64,000 nt of DNA from Prochilodus magdalenae (GCA_024036415.1 JAMWET010003878.1:1-64000), one strand, 5' to 3'; counted from the first letter of the stretch, positions 49,261-63,079 are shown. A program made the numbers and translations. Notes: generated from the letters alone by a model not told the origin.

Positions 49261-51045
49261 ATAACCATAGAAACCATGTGTTTCTGCTGATGTGTTCTGT
49301 GCTGTGCTATGATAGGGTAACTCTTAGTTTGGGACCGTCCATGCAGCAGGGCTTCTTAAACCACAGATTTAATTAAGTAGAACCAAAGTGAATTTTAGCG
49401 CTTCACGTGCTGCAACACACCATTAATCCCAGGAATGATTTACTGCCAGCTATACTGTTCTTTTTATAGTAAACCTTGTATATTCATTCTTCATCATTTA
49501 TTATGGGTGTGGCATTTACATGTCTGGATTTTATTATTGTGCTGATAAACATAGGGCACCCCAATGAAATGTAATAGTTCTCTTTTCCATGTTTGCTGGG
49601 ATTATCAGCCTTAAGGTCTACAAAAATGCTCATGCAAGAACCTCCCTGCAGCAGCTGTAGCATGATAACGCCGGTAAAAGCACAATCATTTGCTAAAGTA
49701 ACTATAGCAATTATTTACCTTTATTTGCACAGCAACTGTGTTGCAGACCAGCATTTTCTCGCTTGTATGTTATAACCATTGACCCAGGGCCCGGCTCCTC
49801 TGACATCCAAATGGCTTACTCTCTCAGAATGGAATGCAGTCCCAATGCTTCTGTTTACATCTCTCCATATGCGGAAAGGCCAAAGCACATACTTAATCCA
49901 CAGATCTTCTGCTACTCTTGAGATCTGATGGAAAGTATGCCCTTTAGATCCCTACTGTCATTAAGCAGCGGAAATGTTGAGTCTCTAAGCATGAAGGAAG
50001 ACTAAAAGGGCAAGGACCAAGCAGGCACATGCACAGACCTTTTAAACTAAGGTTAAATACTGAGTCTGATATCATTAATCCCCTCAGTTGGATAAAGACA
50101 GATTAAGCAGTTAAGTGTTAAAGCCCCAATCAGTAGTCACCACAACTACAACTGCTAGGCATGTTTTTGATATGATGACAGCAAAGACTTCTTACCATTA
50201 CCACAATTAGACCCCCTCACCTTACATACACACTATGTAATAAGCTACTGCAGTGCTTTGGTCAAGTAAACCCAGAGCTAATACTGGGATGGCCATGATA
50301 TGCCAAAAAGCTAACCTGGCAAAAAGTTAGAGAGAGTCAGGTGTGGATTATGATCCGTGTGTTATCTGTGCTGTTTGTGACTGATTCTGTTTTTGTTGTT
50401 TTTTAGCTGCGTCAGCATTTTCTTTTTTGATGGTGATTTGTTTCTATAAAAGTCGAATCACTCCTTTGGGTGTACATTTCATCCTTGCTTTAAAATGCTT
50501 CATGGAACCTTACTTTTATAAATAATCCACATCAGAAGGGAATTTTCCTGTAGCGCTCGTCTGTAAACGGGATGTTAGCTTCATTGGAAAAGAGTCCCGC
50601 GAGTCACATTAGAACATGTTTGGTCATGTTGAGAATCCCACCAGTACATGGTTTATGTGCACTTGGGTTGTGTGACTGTGCTGTAATCCAGTCTAAAGCA
50701 GAGCGCTTAGAATTCAAACTAGGAAAAGCAAGTCATTTTGGCGGATTTCTTTTACATGCCACGTACACAAAAACAAGTGGCACAGCATGACATGAGACCT
50801 CATTCATAAAACATTGGTATGCACAGATTTGGTGTAATCCACCTGTATTAGCATGAATAGAAAATAAAACATGTATTTCTTTAGAAATGCAGCAGTGAAT
50901 AAAATTGTAGACATTATAGCAAAGTGAACAAACCTTTCCCAAACTTCTGGAGTTGAAGGTGACCTTTGATGCTCATTTTCATTGTTGATAATTTTATTTT
51001 GGGGATTTACTAGAATATATTTACATGCTTTAGTTTTCCACAAAA
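49261..51045. other. Noncoding stretch, no gene seen
   Basis: A+T-rich unique sequence with no recognisable element or gene. Confidence 0.4.
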
Positions 51046-51117
51046 CCATGTGTATTCTGTATTGTGTATTTTTCCATGTGTATTCTGTATTGTGTATTTT
51101 TCCATGTGTATTCTGCC
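51046..51117 (+). repeat. 28-bp tandem repeat, 2.6 units
   Basis: Units start CCATGTGTATTCTGTATTGT at 51,046, 51,074 and 51,102; the last is cut short. The units are identical where they overlap, so the duplication is recent. Confidence 0.95.
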
Positions 51118-52003
51118 AGAACTTTGCCAAAACTTGTCTGAACCACTCTGTTTGAGCACCTGTGTCTTAGGCCCCACCTCCCGATGAGTCTAGTGGTCAA
51201 TTCTGAGTGGTCAGCTCGCCCACATTGTTCTGATTGATTAGCCGCCAGTGTTTGAAAGCTGTAACAGCATCCTGCTACAAGTTCCACCCCTGCAGGTAGC
51301 CAATAAGAATTGTATCACAAGATGATGTCACCTTGTACCAGAGGAAAAGGCTGGAATTACAATAAGGCCTTTTAGGCAGCTGAGAAAAGTGTTTTCTTGG
51401 TTACTTTGGGTTTTATAATTTTGCAGCCCGTGTACATACACAGAAAACTGCATACCACACTAAAGGAAAGGGAAAAATCAGAAAGGGAACAATACACTCC
51501 CCTCACATAAACATGTTCATAAATGAAAGTTGACTTTGTGTTAAGTCAACCTGAAAATGTGTATACATGATACTGTGTGTTCTTAGGGTACATGATTCGT
51601 GAGTGCTTTGTAGAGCAGATAAACTTACCTTAGGATCCAATTTGTAATTAAATAAATGCAGAATTTACAAATTCGGCTTCAGGTCTTTCATTATTTAGAC
51701 TTTCACATGCTTTGTAAACCAGGTTCACACCTCAGTGATTTACTCTGGGATGGAACGAGTGCTGCATTATGGTAAACTGTGGTTTAAACCCAGTGGTAAT
51801 CATGCCAGTTCAAGTCTTATTAATTTAGTTATCTGTGTATATGTTTCCTTTGGAAAAGACAAACAGTAAAAACGTAAACAGCTTACAGCTACAGTCTCTC
51901 AGCAAAGCTTGTACCACAGCAACATATTTACATTGTTAGAATCCGAACAGTAAGCAGTAGTGGTGCTGGTTATCATTTATTTAAATGATGTTTTATTTTT
52001 CTT
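51118..52003. other. Noncoding stretch, possible mobile-element remnant
   Basis: 51,140-51,360 reads like a dispersed ostariophysan repeat (ATTCTGAGTGGTCAGCTCGC, then AGCCAATAAGAATTG), by memory only. The remainder shows nothing. At 51,992-51,997 there is a minus-strand AATAAA just past the open frame described next. Confidence 0.3.
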
Positions 52004-52390
52004 TTATGGAAACACAAAAGGAGAAACTGAGAGGTTCAGTGTCAGTAATTTGAATACCATGATAGAACATTTTACCATCCCTTTCCCAGATGTGACTTTT
52101 GCAGTTTGAGGTGATTTTGCAGAAATGATGCAGGTTTGGTAGGATTGCTGTTGTAGTGACGAGACAAATGTCTTCGAAGCCTCTGGAGAGTAAGTCACTT
52201 GAGCACTTGATGGCAGCAGGGCTGAGGTTTGTCCAGGCCAGGCTTTCTCTGAGGAGCCTGGTATAAACATTACACACTCCGTCTGGATAATTGATCCCAA
52301 ATCTTGTTTGACAATGGGTTTTTTCACTGCAGACACTTCACAAGCTTCCTCAGCGTAGCTGAGCTTTTTTGGCTGCTTTGCAAATACCAC
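52004..52390 (-). CDS. Unrecognised 128-codon open frame, possible exon or pseudogene
   Basis: I do not recognise this protein. The minus-strand frame begins MVFAKQPKKLSYAEEACEVS and ends in a hydrophobic LNLSVSPFVFP. Its composition is mixed and free of low-complexity runs, unlike most long frames in the window, and it contains no obvious signal peptide, membrane helix or zinc finger. A shifted frame over the same DNA (51,993-52,277) is also open, which lowers confidence in either. A canonical AATAAA lies 6 bases past the stop, which would fit a terminal exon or a retrocopy. The upstream side has a (CA)n run and no strong polypyrimidine tract. No neighbouring exon was found. It may be chance. 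Confidence 0.2.
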   Translation of the reverse strand: MVFAKQPKKLSYAEEACEVSAVKKPIVKQDLGSIIQTECVMFIPGSSEKAWPGQTSALLPSSAQVTYSPEASKTFVSSLQQQSYQTCIISAKSPQTAKVTSGKGMVKCSIMVFKLLTLNLSVSPFVFP

Positions 52391-52815
52391 AACAACTCAA
52401 CACTCATTAAATCTCGTGTCGAGTGTGTGAGGCTGCCTCACTCCTGTCTTCCCCTCCACTTGTGTGTGTGTGTGTTCCCTCCTCTTCTACTTCATGCTTT
52501 GTAAAAGGAACTCTGTGTGACATTTGTTGCCCCTTAGAAAATGTTAGGCACCAAAGCACATTGTTTGCTGAGATTTGCAATAAACATTATAAGTGTTTAA
52601 CTTACAAATCTGCCCAATATAGTCCAGAACCATTTCAGAATACATCATACAGCATACTGTACTGCGCTATAGTGGTCAGAGACCACTTTGATTAAAAGTT
52701 AGAGAGACTAATCTAAGAGTGAAATTTAAATAAAAACATTCCCCCAGATTTCTTTAAAAAATCAACTTCATTTGAAAGTAAGTCTCCAGAAAAGAATGAA
52801 AGTTGTAATGAAGGG
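52391..52815. other. Noncoding stretch
   Basis: Contains a short (TG)n tract at about 52,460-52,475 and nothing else recognised. Confidence 0.4.
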
Positions 52816-52852
<37 letters not shown>

Positions 52853-52889
52853 CACATATACATACATAAATACATATATATACATACAT

Positions 52890-52951
<62 letters not shown>

Positions 52952-52999
52952 ATATATGTATATATATATATATATATATATTGTATATACTGTATATAT

Positions 53000-53058
<59 letters not shown>
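52816..53058. repeat. Compound (TA)n / (TACA)n / (GA)n array
   Basis: About 180 bp of TA with TACA variants passes into about 27 GA units from 53,004. The long open frames across it on both strands are pure low complexity. Confidence 0.97.
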
Positions 53059-53061
<3 letters not shown>

Positions 53062-55515
53062 GAATCAGTGTGATTTGCTGTTAAATATGTGTTTTCTGTT
53101 GTGTTTCTTGAATGAAAAAAAATGTTTATTTTTAATTGGAAATGTATTTTATAAATGAAAGGTGACTTCTGCCCAGGACACAGGATGGTATGTGTTAATA
53201 TTAAAAAAGGCATTAGTCCTTTTAGAGGATGACAGAAATAAAAGAATAAGAATCTAATGCCACACCATGAAACAAAGCACACTGGATAAAGCACTAGGGG
53301 TGTAAGAATGAATGGATGCTGCGTTATTCTTATAGTGTCAATACAGATATATTTATTACAATATGTTATACAATTATATTACACTCAATATAGAGTGTGC
53401 TCTTTTTTGTTCCTCGGCATACAAACAATGTAAATGTACCCCTAAGAAGTACAACAGTGGTTTGGGGTCCAGCTGTGCACTTTAAATAAGTTTTCAGTTT
53501 ATTCTCAGGCACAGGTATAAACCTTTTCAACACCATTTTTTAAAAACAGAACAAAAAAACAACCTGAAGACAAGACAGGGTGTGTGGAGTCAAACACGTT
53601 TAAAAACAGAATTTCACTGGGAAATGGTGCAGCTATACTTCCTAAATAAGGGCAATGAGACGTATCCCTAAGGGCACCACCTGATGACAGTGTCATACCT
53701 TTTTTCTGAGAGTGTTTATTCCTCTTATGTGCAAATAGTTCCTCCAGTCACGTATCCAGTGTATTTAGTGTTTTAATGCTACATCAAAACATTACAAACA
53801 AAGCAAATCAATCTGTGAGATCTGTGAGCAAGACAACATCTCGATTCACTAAATCTCTGTCTAAAGGATCTTAAGATTTTATTAGGTTAGTGATTTACAC
53901 CCCCAAGCACTAAATGTCTGAATGATAAATGGTGACCATATAGTTTCTGTAACATACATGATCTTATTTGTGCAGTTGTCATTGAAGAGTTGTGCTGTTA
54001 TTGTTTTACCACAACTTTTCTTCTTCTTCCTTTATTCCTTTTTTAAACTACAGATGCTCCCGCAACTTTACGCTCAGGTGTTGCACAGCAGGGTGGTGGA
54101 CACATACTGTGAAACACTCAGTCTCACCATGTTCTAGGCTCCAGGCCTTAGAGAAAATAATATTAGGCCTCAATATTAACAGCCCCACAACAGCGTTATA
54201 TTATATATTTAGTGATTCAGAGCCTTTGTACTAAGTGTGATAGAGTGAGATGTTAATTGAAGTTTTTTTTAGCCAATAAGAAATGTGGAAAAAACAATCT
54301 GTACACAATGGGTGGTAGTAGTGTAGTAACATCTCTGCTGAAATAGTTTTTTTGTCAACAGCATGAGAAAGACAGAGAGACAAAGAGAGGGAGAGTAGGT
54401 TAAAGTCTCGCTCTTTCAACAGGTAGAGTACGAAAATAAACCCACAACCGCGTCCAGTGCTGGGGACGAGCCTAACTTTTGCCCATGTTTCCCAGTAGTC
54501 CTCATTAGAAAACAAGCTGCTTCCAATTAGGACCAGTCCACACACTGAATCAATCTCTCCGTCCTTCTCTCCTGCCCTGACTCGTTGATTACTTCTGAAA
54601 ATATTTATATTTCCTAATAACTGGAATTTTGTCCAGTGGTTCAAAGATTAAATCCAGACTGGGACAGCAAATGCAGGAGGACTATGTGGAAATAATATAC
54701 ATATGGAAACTTCACAATTTTTTTTTTAAAATGCCAGTTTCTGTCCCATAATCCATAAATATTCAATAGAGTTTTCCTTTCATTTTCACAAGTGGTACAC
54801 AATGGCTGTATATTGTAATATTCCAGACGTTGTTAAAGAGGACTTAAGACAGATGAAGACAAATCTCCCGTCGCTTTGAAATACTGTTGACATCTCATTC
54901 TGTGGTGGCGATTGGAAGATTCATGGTAGTTTGTACAGTCACATTTCATAATAAGGACAAAAGGCTTGTAAGATATAAATACAATGCTCATGTTTATTTG
55001 ATTGCTGTTAATTTGACAGAGTAATTACACAGCACTGTTCAGAATCACTTCTACAGTATGCTACTACAATATGCTATGGCTTGACTAATCAGTCAGCATT
55101 TTTAGCCCTTCCATCGATGTGATTGATAAATGAAAATGTCTCACTTGTTTTCTTCCATTATTTGCTATAAAGACACGGAGCAGTTTATTAAACAACATGA
55201 CAACAGCAAGCCAGATGACACATCTTACACTGTCCCACACCTAAACGTTTTGCTTCTTTGTGAGCACCACATGTCAGTTCGATGAACCCTGAGCTTTATG
55301 AACCTGACTGTGCGTGTACGCTAATCCTTCAGGGGGGCCCATAAGTAAAGTTCAGACAGTTGTACGTTCGCTGGGCCGGTGTAGGTTTACAGCAAAGCGT
55401 CGTTTTCTCTTACCTCATGAGCCCTATTAATCTTGCTCAGCCACGTTTCAATAGGTGGCTATATCCTCCACCATGTGACACCACTGTCTCAGTTGACTCT
55501 CTGTCTGTGTTTCTG
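53059..55515. other. Noncoding stretch, no gene seen
   Basis: A+T-rich sequence. A minus-strand open frame at 54,231-54,644 partly reads through a GA/CT run and has no domain I recognise, so it is not called. Confidence 0.4.
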
Positions 55516-55552
55516 TGTGTGTGCGTGTGTGTGTGTGTCTATCTGTCTGTGT
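55516..55552. repeat. (TG)n microsatellite, interrupted
   Basis: TG units broken by CG and CTATC words. Confidence 0.85.
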
Positions 55553-57180
55553 GTGGTGTCTCGTCACCAGGTACTGGACAACTACATTCATGTTAATGCT
55601 TCAGCTGTGTCTTCTGGTGACAGAACCCCATGTAATGTAATTTATTGCAGTCACTGATATGTATATTTGCAGTATTATTTAAATTGGTGTAATGTTTATT
55701 AACAGCTTTCTTTTGAAAATGATTTAGCCAAGACTTACTTCAATGTTCTGAATATCTAAATAGGATTGGGTGACATGGGGAAAAATATAGAAACACAATA
55801 GTTTGACATTTTCATATTTCATATAAGGCCCACACATCAGACAACATATTATTTTAAACATTATTTTTTCTAGTTATCCCATTTGAAAGTTTCACAATAT
55901 ACATGAGCACTTAGTGTGTATAAATGCTCCAGCTACTAAAATTGAGCTAAATGGCCACTACTCTATTGCTTTTACTGTAGCCTATTAATAATCTTATTAG
56001 TAATCTTATTTGATTCATGTTATTTAATTAGGCAACTGATACTTCATCTACAAATTGGCCTGTTTAGCCCATTAAAGGGTAAATAAAGTTATTTAAAAAG
56101 CAACTTTGGCTAATAAAATACACTTGGAATCTGCTAGTGTGTTAGATGCCTTCATTTAACCCACACAGTGTGAGCTTCAGGTTCAAAAAGGCTAAAAAAA
56201 TGTACCAAAAATGTTTTTTAGTGTTTCACATACTGCACTGTACAAAATCCAATAACCAGGTCTAATCTCCCCTCTTTGTAATGAAACATGTCAGTGTTCT
56301 TTCATGCACTAACCATATCCAAGCTATGTGATGTAATTAATTTTAATATTTATACAATTATGACATATAACTGACCGTCACTAACTTTTCAGATTTTTAA
56401 CACCAGTCTAAGTCTAAAGCTTGGAGTTTTTAAAATCACAATATTTTCCAAATATATCCCAAATCGAAGACAGGTGATATATAAGCATCATATTTAAGCA
56501 TTAACACAGTTAATGATCCATGCTTTTTGGGTCCTATGGAAATAGCTTGCTTTGATTGGGCTGTTTTATTGTTATTTTCTCTTAAGATTAGTGCTGGAAT
56601 TATAAATCAGACAGGAACCCACTTTGCAGAAAAGATGTCATATTTAGCATTTATGAATTATACAGAACTGTTATTTCAAAACAAATTGAATTGCAAATTA
56701 CAGGTTATTAGTAAGGTCCTGAATACCCTATGTAAAGTGTGCTAAAAAACAAACAAAAAAAAAAAACAATAAATAACCAAGCAAATGCAACGTAAAACAA
56801 ATAACAGGGATTTTTTGTATTAATATTATATATAAAGTATCAGTCCCTGTTGATGTAACTTTATGCCAGTTACGTATCACCCAGCTTAATCACACTAACC
56901 TGATCCAAAGATTCCATTTTCCTTCACAAGATGTTCCTACCATCATCACTGAGCATTCCTTAGCGTCTTTGGCCAGGACCCCTCCATGTTGTCCCTGCTG
57001 CTCCTGGACCTGCACACAGCTAACACAACACATGACTAACACGTACTAGCACGTACACAAGCTTGAGGCACAGTTTAACGCAGGTCTATTGGAAGATACT
57101 GTAAATGATGCCCAACTAAAGCATTTCTGTATCTACAGGTCAATATTTTTAATATAAAATTAAATATTTTATTACATCAG
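55553..57180. other. Noncoding stretch, no gene seen
   Basis: A+T-rich; poly-A patch at about 56,745-56,770. No element recognised. Confidence 0.4.
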
Positions 57181-57383
<203 letters not shown>

Positions 57384-58472
57384 ATTGAAATAAATGCCCT
57401 TAAAAGGAAGTAGCGTAACTGGTCTATAGAGAGATCTGTTTAATTCTTTTACTGGCAAATTAAACTTTGTTGTGTCATAGATAAGATTCAGAAGCATGCA
57501 AAATTATGCGGGGACTCAAGAAAACAAAAAGGCACATCAGTGTCTATGCGCACTAATAAACTATCAGTGGTATTCTTCATTTAAATAGCTCAAAAGCAGC
57601 TGGAGCTGATAAAGTTCATCAGTTAAATGTTGAGTTCGACACATCATAACACGTGGCCATAATATAGTAAGAAAAACCTAGCGCTACTCAAGCATATATC
57701 ACTACTCAGTGCTTGAGAGCTGTTACTAACAATTTAAAGCTTAAAGGGTTGTCCTATACAATAACGGTGCTCTCCCTTTTCAGCCTCAAAGCTTAAAATC
57801 ATATCAATTTTGCATCCTTCTTCTCAAAAGCATTTCTGTGTGATCCTTGATGCTGGATCATCCTGAGTGAACTGAATGGGCAGGGGTGGTATTTCACCAC
57901 CAAATGGCTCGCCACAGTGAGGCATACTATCATCTTCACCACTTAACTGCTAAGCAAACCACAAACTTGTTGAAAATGGGAGTCTCTTTCAGTAGGAGTA
58001 AGTACTGCTTTCACACTCGCTGCACAACAAATTGAAATGCTGATTCAAGCATTAACAACAGCCATAAACAAGACTTTAACACTCTTCTGCATAAGTTTAG
58101 TCATGTTTAAGACATTTGTGTAGACTTGTTGTTGCCATACACACATACAAACAGTGGTAAAATACATGTAATGTTATTTTAATCAGAAAGAGTCTATATA
58201 GACATGTGCTGCTCATAAGTACAGGGTAGTGGAAGCTGTGAATCACATAACGTTTTACCAATGTATGGTTTATTTCACATTAGCTTACACACTTAGTGTG
58301 TCATGTCTTGTCATGTCTTGTTTTGATAACTACTTCCATTACAGGAGGTTGAAATACATAAAAGGAATCCGAATGTACATACATTAAAAAGTTTTTATGT
58401 ACGTTTATAATGAAGGATACAAATATAATATAATGTATTCATCCTATATACATAAATAAATAAACAAATAAA

Positions 58473-58476
<4 letters not shown>
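57384..58476. other. Noncoding stretch, no gene seen
   Basis: A+T-rich unique sequence; a short duplicated TGTCATGTCTTG word lies at about 58,300. Confidence 0.4.

Positions 58477-58512
<36 letters not shown>
58477..58512. repeat. (CA)n microsatellite
   Basis: About 18 CA units directly before the Tc1-like relic. Confidence 0.95.
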
Positions 58513-58513
<1 letters not shown>

Positions 58514-58515
<2 letters not shown>

Positions 58516-59000
58516 GTCAGTTAAAACAACGATTGAATACAGGTTATACAAAAGGAAAATAAGTGCGAAAACAACTAAATACATACATAAAAAAGGGAAA
58601 ATGGGACTATTAAACAAAAGTGCAAGATCTGGTAAACCATCAAAACTGTCACCATCACATAAACAGTACTTAAAGCTTTTATCTTCACTCTCGCTTCCCA
58701 TCTGAAAAAAATCCACAGATGTATCTATCCATTCTTGCACTGTGAGAAGACATCTAAACACTATGGGTGTAAAGGAACTTTGAGCTATGAAGAAAGCATC
58801 ACAAAGAAAAGGCTCAAATTTGCAAATCAAACAAAGAAGCCCTCAGAACAATGAACTAGCTACCCCAGAGTCTAGACCTCAACATCGTTGAATGTGTTTT
58901 GCATTTCCTGGATTGTAAGAAGTACAAACTGCATATTCTAAGACTGAACTTTGGACGGGGTAGAAAAAAAAGTATTCCCACAGATTTCTTAAAATCTAAA
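58514..59000 (+). pseudogene. Tc1-like transposase relic, internally deleted
   Basis: Two parts of a Tc1-like transposase are readable on the + strand. The N-terminal part (58,514-58,705 frame, then 58,710-58,785 after stops) has RSGKPSKLSPSHKQYLKLLS, typical of the GRPxKLS hook and first helix-turn-helix, followed by SCTVRRHLNTMGVKEL, typical of the second. The C-terminal part at 58,869-59,000 reads SLDLNIVECVLHFLDCKKYK, matching the SPDLNPIExxWxxLD block that holds the third catalytic residue (Glu kept, Pro lost). The central core with the first two catalytic Asp residues is missing: the two parts are only about 80 bases apart instead of several hundred. It is therefore a dead deletion derivative, related to the fragment at 16,090. 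Confidence 0.7.
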
Positions 59001-62000
59001 GTAATTATCAGTAAAATAATGGAATCTGTAGTATGTATTTATATATATGTATATATATATGAATAGAATGGAAGTTATTTTTAAACTGCGTTTCTTATTA
59101 ATGTTTTTAATTATGCTATGGGCTTGTGGAATATAATATCCTCATATTGTCATATTGTCTGATTGCTCAAAACTGTTCTGCTGCACATATGCACACATGT
59201 TTTTGATTAAACAAATAATAGCATTATGTCATCATAACATACATTGCCTTAATCAACACCACAAATTAAAAATAAGTCATTAATTAAATAAATATGTAAT
59301 TAAGTCATATGTTGATTGTTTAAGACTGAGCCATCTGTTTGATTTATATCATAATATTGGCATCACAATTTGACCACTTCTAGATATGTCAAGCAAAAGT
59401 AGACATGCACATGATAAATCTCTGGAAATGTGTAGTAAATCTTTATATTTAGCTTTTTCTGTTCTCAGCTTGCTCAGGCAGCAGCCTGTTCACATTTGTT
59501 ACTTACTTGCGTTTTAACTATTTTTTTTTCCCACCACCCTTTATATGTTTGGCAAACTTTTCTGTTTTTGAGGATTTTGTGCTTACTCTTCCACCACAAA
59601 GTACATTTTTATTTTATGTCATGTATAGCAAGTTTAAATTAATTGTGTTTTTTCTTCCTTTTAATGTGCGTCTAGCTGGTCTGTGAGGGCAAGGATAATA
59701 TGCATGTACATTACAAATGATTTGCTTTCTGCTTCAATTGCTGAATAGTTTACAATGTACTGATTCAATATATGACTTCTGTTTTAACTCCCTAAACTGT
59801 AGGATCTAAATGAGGGTCCACAGCTACATATCTTATATTAAGTTTTTTAATAAATCAAAAATGTAAGTGTCATAGTGGTTAATAACAAGTATTAAGCTGT
59901 AATTAGGAGAACATTGTTCATATGTACGTACTTTATGCGCTATAAGAAAAGCACAATAGAATACAACATTGCATGCTTGACTTTGCTACTTGCTTTGCTT
60001 TGTTGTGGGATTAGCTTATCATGGTGTCAAGCTCATCATAAACCCAAAAGATAGGCTAAGGTTAACCATGAGAATGTAGCCATTTAATTAGTATTAATTT
60101 GTTTATTTATTTATTTCATATGTTACATACAATGTGGCTCTGACATCATGCTACCTGATGCCTTTATGGCCAGCTAATAAAGTTTCTGTGCTGCATGTGC
60201 ATTGAATGTAAGTTAAGTAGTATTTGGATGCACTGAAGGACACTGAGGCTTGCCACAGTCCTACCCGGTCCAATAACCACTCACAAACTGTTGTCAAATG
60301 CTTCATTATGCTCTGAAGAGGACTGGGACACCCAAACTCTTGTCATTTATCTGTGGAGGTAAGTGATTGGCTGGAGCCTGGTGTAACTGTGCAAGCTGTT
60401 CACCGACCTGTATCACAGTGGCAAGTCTTATCCTTCACTTTCAGGCATCTTTTAAAAGTAAACAAATGACTTTTCTTCATTAGGTTAACTGGAGGAAAAT
60501 GGACCCCATAGTTAATATAGTACAAATACATCTATACCAGTTCATGCATGCATGTACACACAGACATCTGAAAGAATGTAATATATTCAGTCGAAAAGAA
60601 CAGGATTAAAGAGAATAGGCTTCATTCACATTACTCTTCTGCTGGCCATTGACCACTGAGAAAGCTTCAGCCTTGAGCGAACGGGTTGAGCATTAAAGGC
60701 AAATCTGCGAGAGTGAAATGTAGTGAGGGCTTATTGTGCCATGAGGAAGCACTAAGTCCTCCGAATTCCCCAGGCAACAGTGTTGTTTTAAGACCGAAGG
60801 TAATGTTGAACAAATTACAACATATTTGGGCACCGGTCCAGACTTCTGTACAGAATAAAACCATAATCCCATTCAATTTGCCTGTAAGTGGTATCTAAGG
60901 CTTCTGAATGAGCATGGGCACTGAAGAGTTTTGAAGAGTTCTTTTTTTTCCTTTTCTTTTCACATGAGTGTGAAAATTCCATCAACACAGAAAATATAAT
61001 TTAAGAAAGCGCTTTGAACGGAACCGAGCTGATAGATGGTTGTATAACGATCCAGATATATTTTTCAGCTGAATATACAGTTCTGGTGTCTGTTTTTTTT
61101 ATGCTTTCTGATTATGTTTTAATAGATTTAAATGGGCAATAGCATTATTTACTGTTTGTTGTATGCATTAGATATTTATTTCTATATTTATGTCTGTCAC
61201 TGTGCATTTGGCTGCGTATGATAAACAGTAAAATCTAGATAAGAAAAAAAACATTAGATGTAAGAAAGTAGTGTTGAAATTTACAATTGCAGAAATGTAT
61301 CAAAAATTCTGAAGGTCAACTAGCAGAGATCCAGTCATTAGCTTTTTGCTAATTTAATAATAATTAAAAGTTGCAAATGCTATCATATATATATTTGCGG
61401 TATACTTACATAAACAATCAAGTCTCCGCTTGCATGTCAACTCATGTGACATTTGTTTATAACAATTTGAGAAGCTCAACACTGGCAGTAAAAGCTTGCA
61501 GTACTTAGAATTACTTTACAGTCTTTTAGAAATTATAAATTGTATAGCACTGAAACTATGAATTATCAATAACTATCACATTAATACATTTTGGGGGGAG
61601 GGGGGCATTTTTAGGCTAATATGACCCTCTCAGGCTTGTCAAATATATGTGATTATTGAAGCTAAATTGGCAAATGTTTTTATTGCTGCTGACTTAGTCC
61701 CTGTAGCTAATTTGGAATTTTTGTAGAGGCTGCTTGCTGAGCAGTGTTGGAACAATGCCCCACCCGTCCTGAGGCTCTCTGGGATGTGCTCTGAAATAGA
61801 CCAGGCTCATAAGCAACCACACCAGTCTAAGATTAGACAGTCCCTGCAATTCCTTGCCCAGATATATTGACTGTTCTTTAGACAAGGCAATCCGACTGAC
61901 CCCCGCAACCTATCACAAATACATGCAACTCACCAGAAAGCTTCAGAGATCTTTTCATATTCCTATAGCAGTTCCGTTCAATGAAAAGCACTGAAAGCAT

Positions 62001-62329
62001 CCAAACTTTTATGATGATAGAACCAATCAGGCTATGGCTTCTGGTGGCATAAGAGATTGCTGTGTGTTTGATGGAAATCTAAAATGTTTGCTGAGCTAGG
62101 AAATAATTAGAATAAAGATTACATACACGAGTGAGTAAATAATCACATTACAGTACTAAAACAACACAGATCATTGTCCACTGTTTTGGAAACAATATTA
62201 AGTGGTTTGATTATGCTGCACACTGATATTTAGCAGCACCGTGCTGATAAACAGGAAATGGGCTACGCGTCCCAATTTTCCCGGCCCAGGGTGTAACGCT
62301 GAAAGGGTAGACGCTACTTCAGAGGAAAC
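59001..62329. other. Noncoding stretch, no gene seen
   Basis: A+T-rich DNA. The block at 60,620-60,900 is repeat-free and enhancer-like. A G-run (GGGGGGAGGGGGG) lies at about 61,592-61,605. No coding frame is supported. Confidence 0.4.
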
Positions 62330-62690
62330 AACTGTAATTTCTCATTTCTGACTTTTCATCATCCAGCTTAATTAGCTTCTTCATGTAGATTAGCCTGGTT
62401 AACCTTTGATCCATGCCAGGCCTGAAAGGGTTAATCGGGTCGGGATCTCGCTGACCCCAGGGTCACCATCCCCCTATCTCTCCCTGGAAGGGCTCAGTAA
62501 AGGCAGTGATAAGATTAAGGTGAACTTTCCACTTTGCCATAAAGTCAACATGCACGGCCAGACTTGGCTGCACACCTGCTCCCCATGGACCTGCAGAGGA
62601 ACACTGTGCAGCCATGAGGAGCTGGAGGAAAGCACAGTTCAACAGTGCCTGCTGGACTTGAACACTGAACCTATTAAATCATGTTATTGA
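62330..62690. promoter_or_regulatory. Enhancer-like block
   Basis: Contains CAGCTTAATTAGCTTC (homeodomain), GGTTAACCTTTGATCC (HNF1-like and TCF/LEF-like), CAGTGATAAGATTAAGG (GATA-like) and several CpGs in an A+T-rich setting. The frame across it has no domain. Regulatory role is inferred from composition and motif density. Confidence 0.35.
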
Positions 62691-63012
62691 TACATTTTAT
62701 ACTCCTAAATAGCCCATAACTCAACTGCGTAGCTTTTTTTTTTTTTTCTTTCCATTTGTTCTTGTTCTTTCATGGTAGATACTAAATAGCAATTATTAAT
62801 AACTGAATAATATATGCAATTTAATGTGTAATTAGGAGACAATTATGCATATATGTAAATGGTTGTTGTATATATATTAATGTACATTAAGGTTTCAAGA
62901 ATCTATAAACTATTGCTTTTACCAAGGAACCACTACACTATACACACGTAAAAGGTCAGACCACCTATAGACGTCTTTTATGTTTGTTTATTTAATTACA
63001 TTTGAATCTAGA
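62691..63012. other. Noncoding stretch
   Basis: A+T-rich, with a poly-T run at about 62,735; nothing recognised. Confidence 0.4.
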
Positions 63013-63052
63013 TTTTTATCTCCTCCCTCCCCTCATGTTCTCTTTCCTCCAG
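63013..63052 (+). other. Possible splice acceptor
   Basis: A long pyrimidine tract (TCTCCTCCCTCCCCTC then TCTCTTTCCTCC) ends in AG at 63,051-63,052. It has good acceptor shape for an exon starting at 63,053, but no matching upstream donor or coding exon is known in the window. Confidence 0.25.
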
Positions 63053-63079
63053 AAAGATTGGATGTCTGTCCTGCCGTCC

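Noticed and set aside
52772..53294. Frames of 114-128 codons on both strands
   Set aside because: They are read through TA and GA microsatellites.
54231..54644. 137-codon minus-strand frame
   Set aside because: Part is a CT/GA run giving LSLSLS; the remainder shows no family resemblance.
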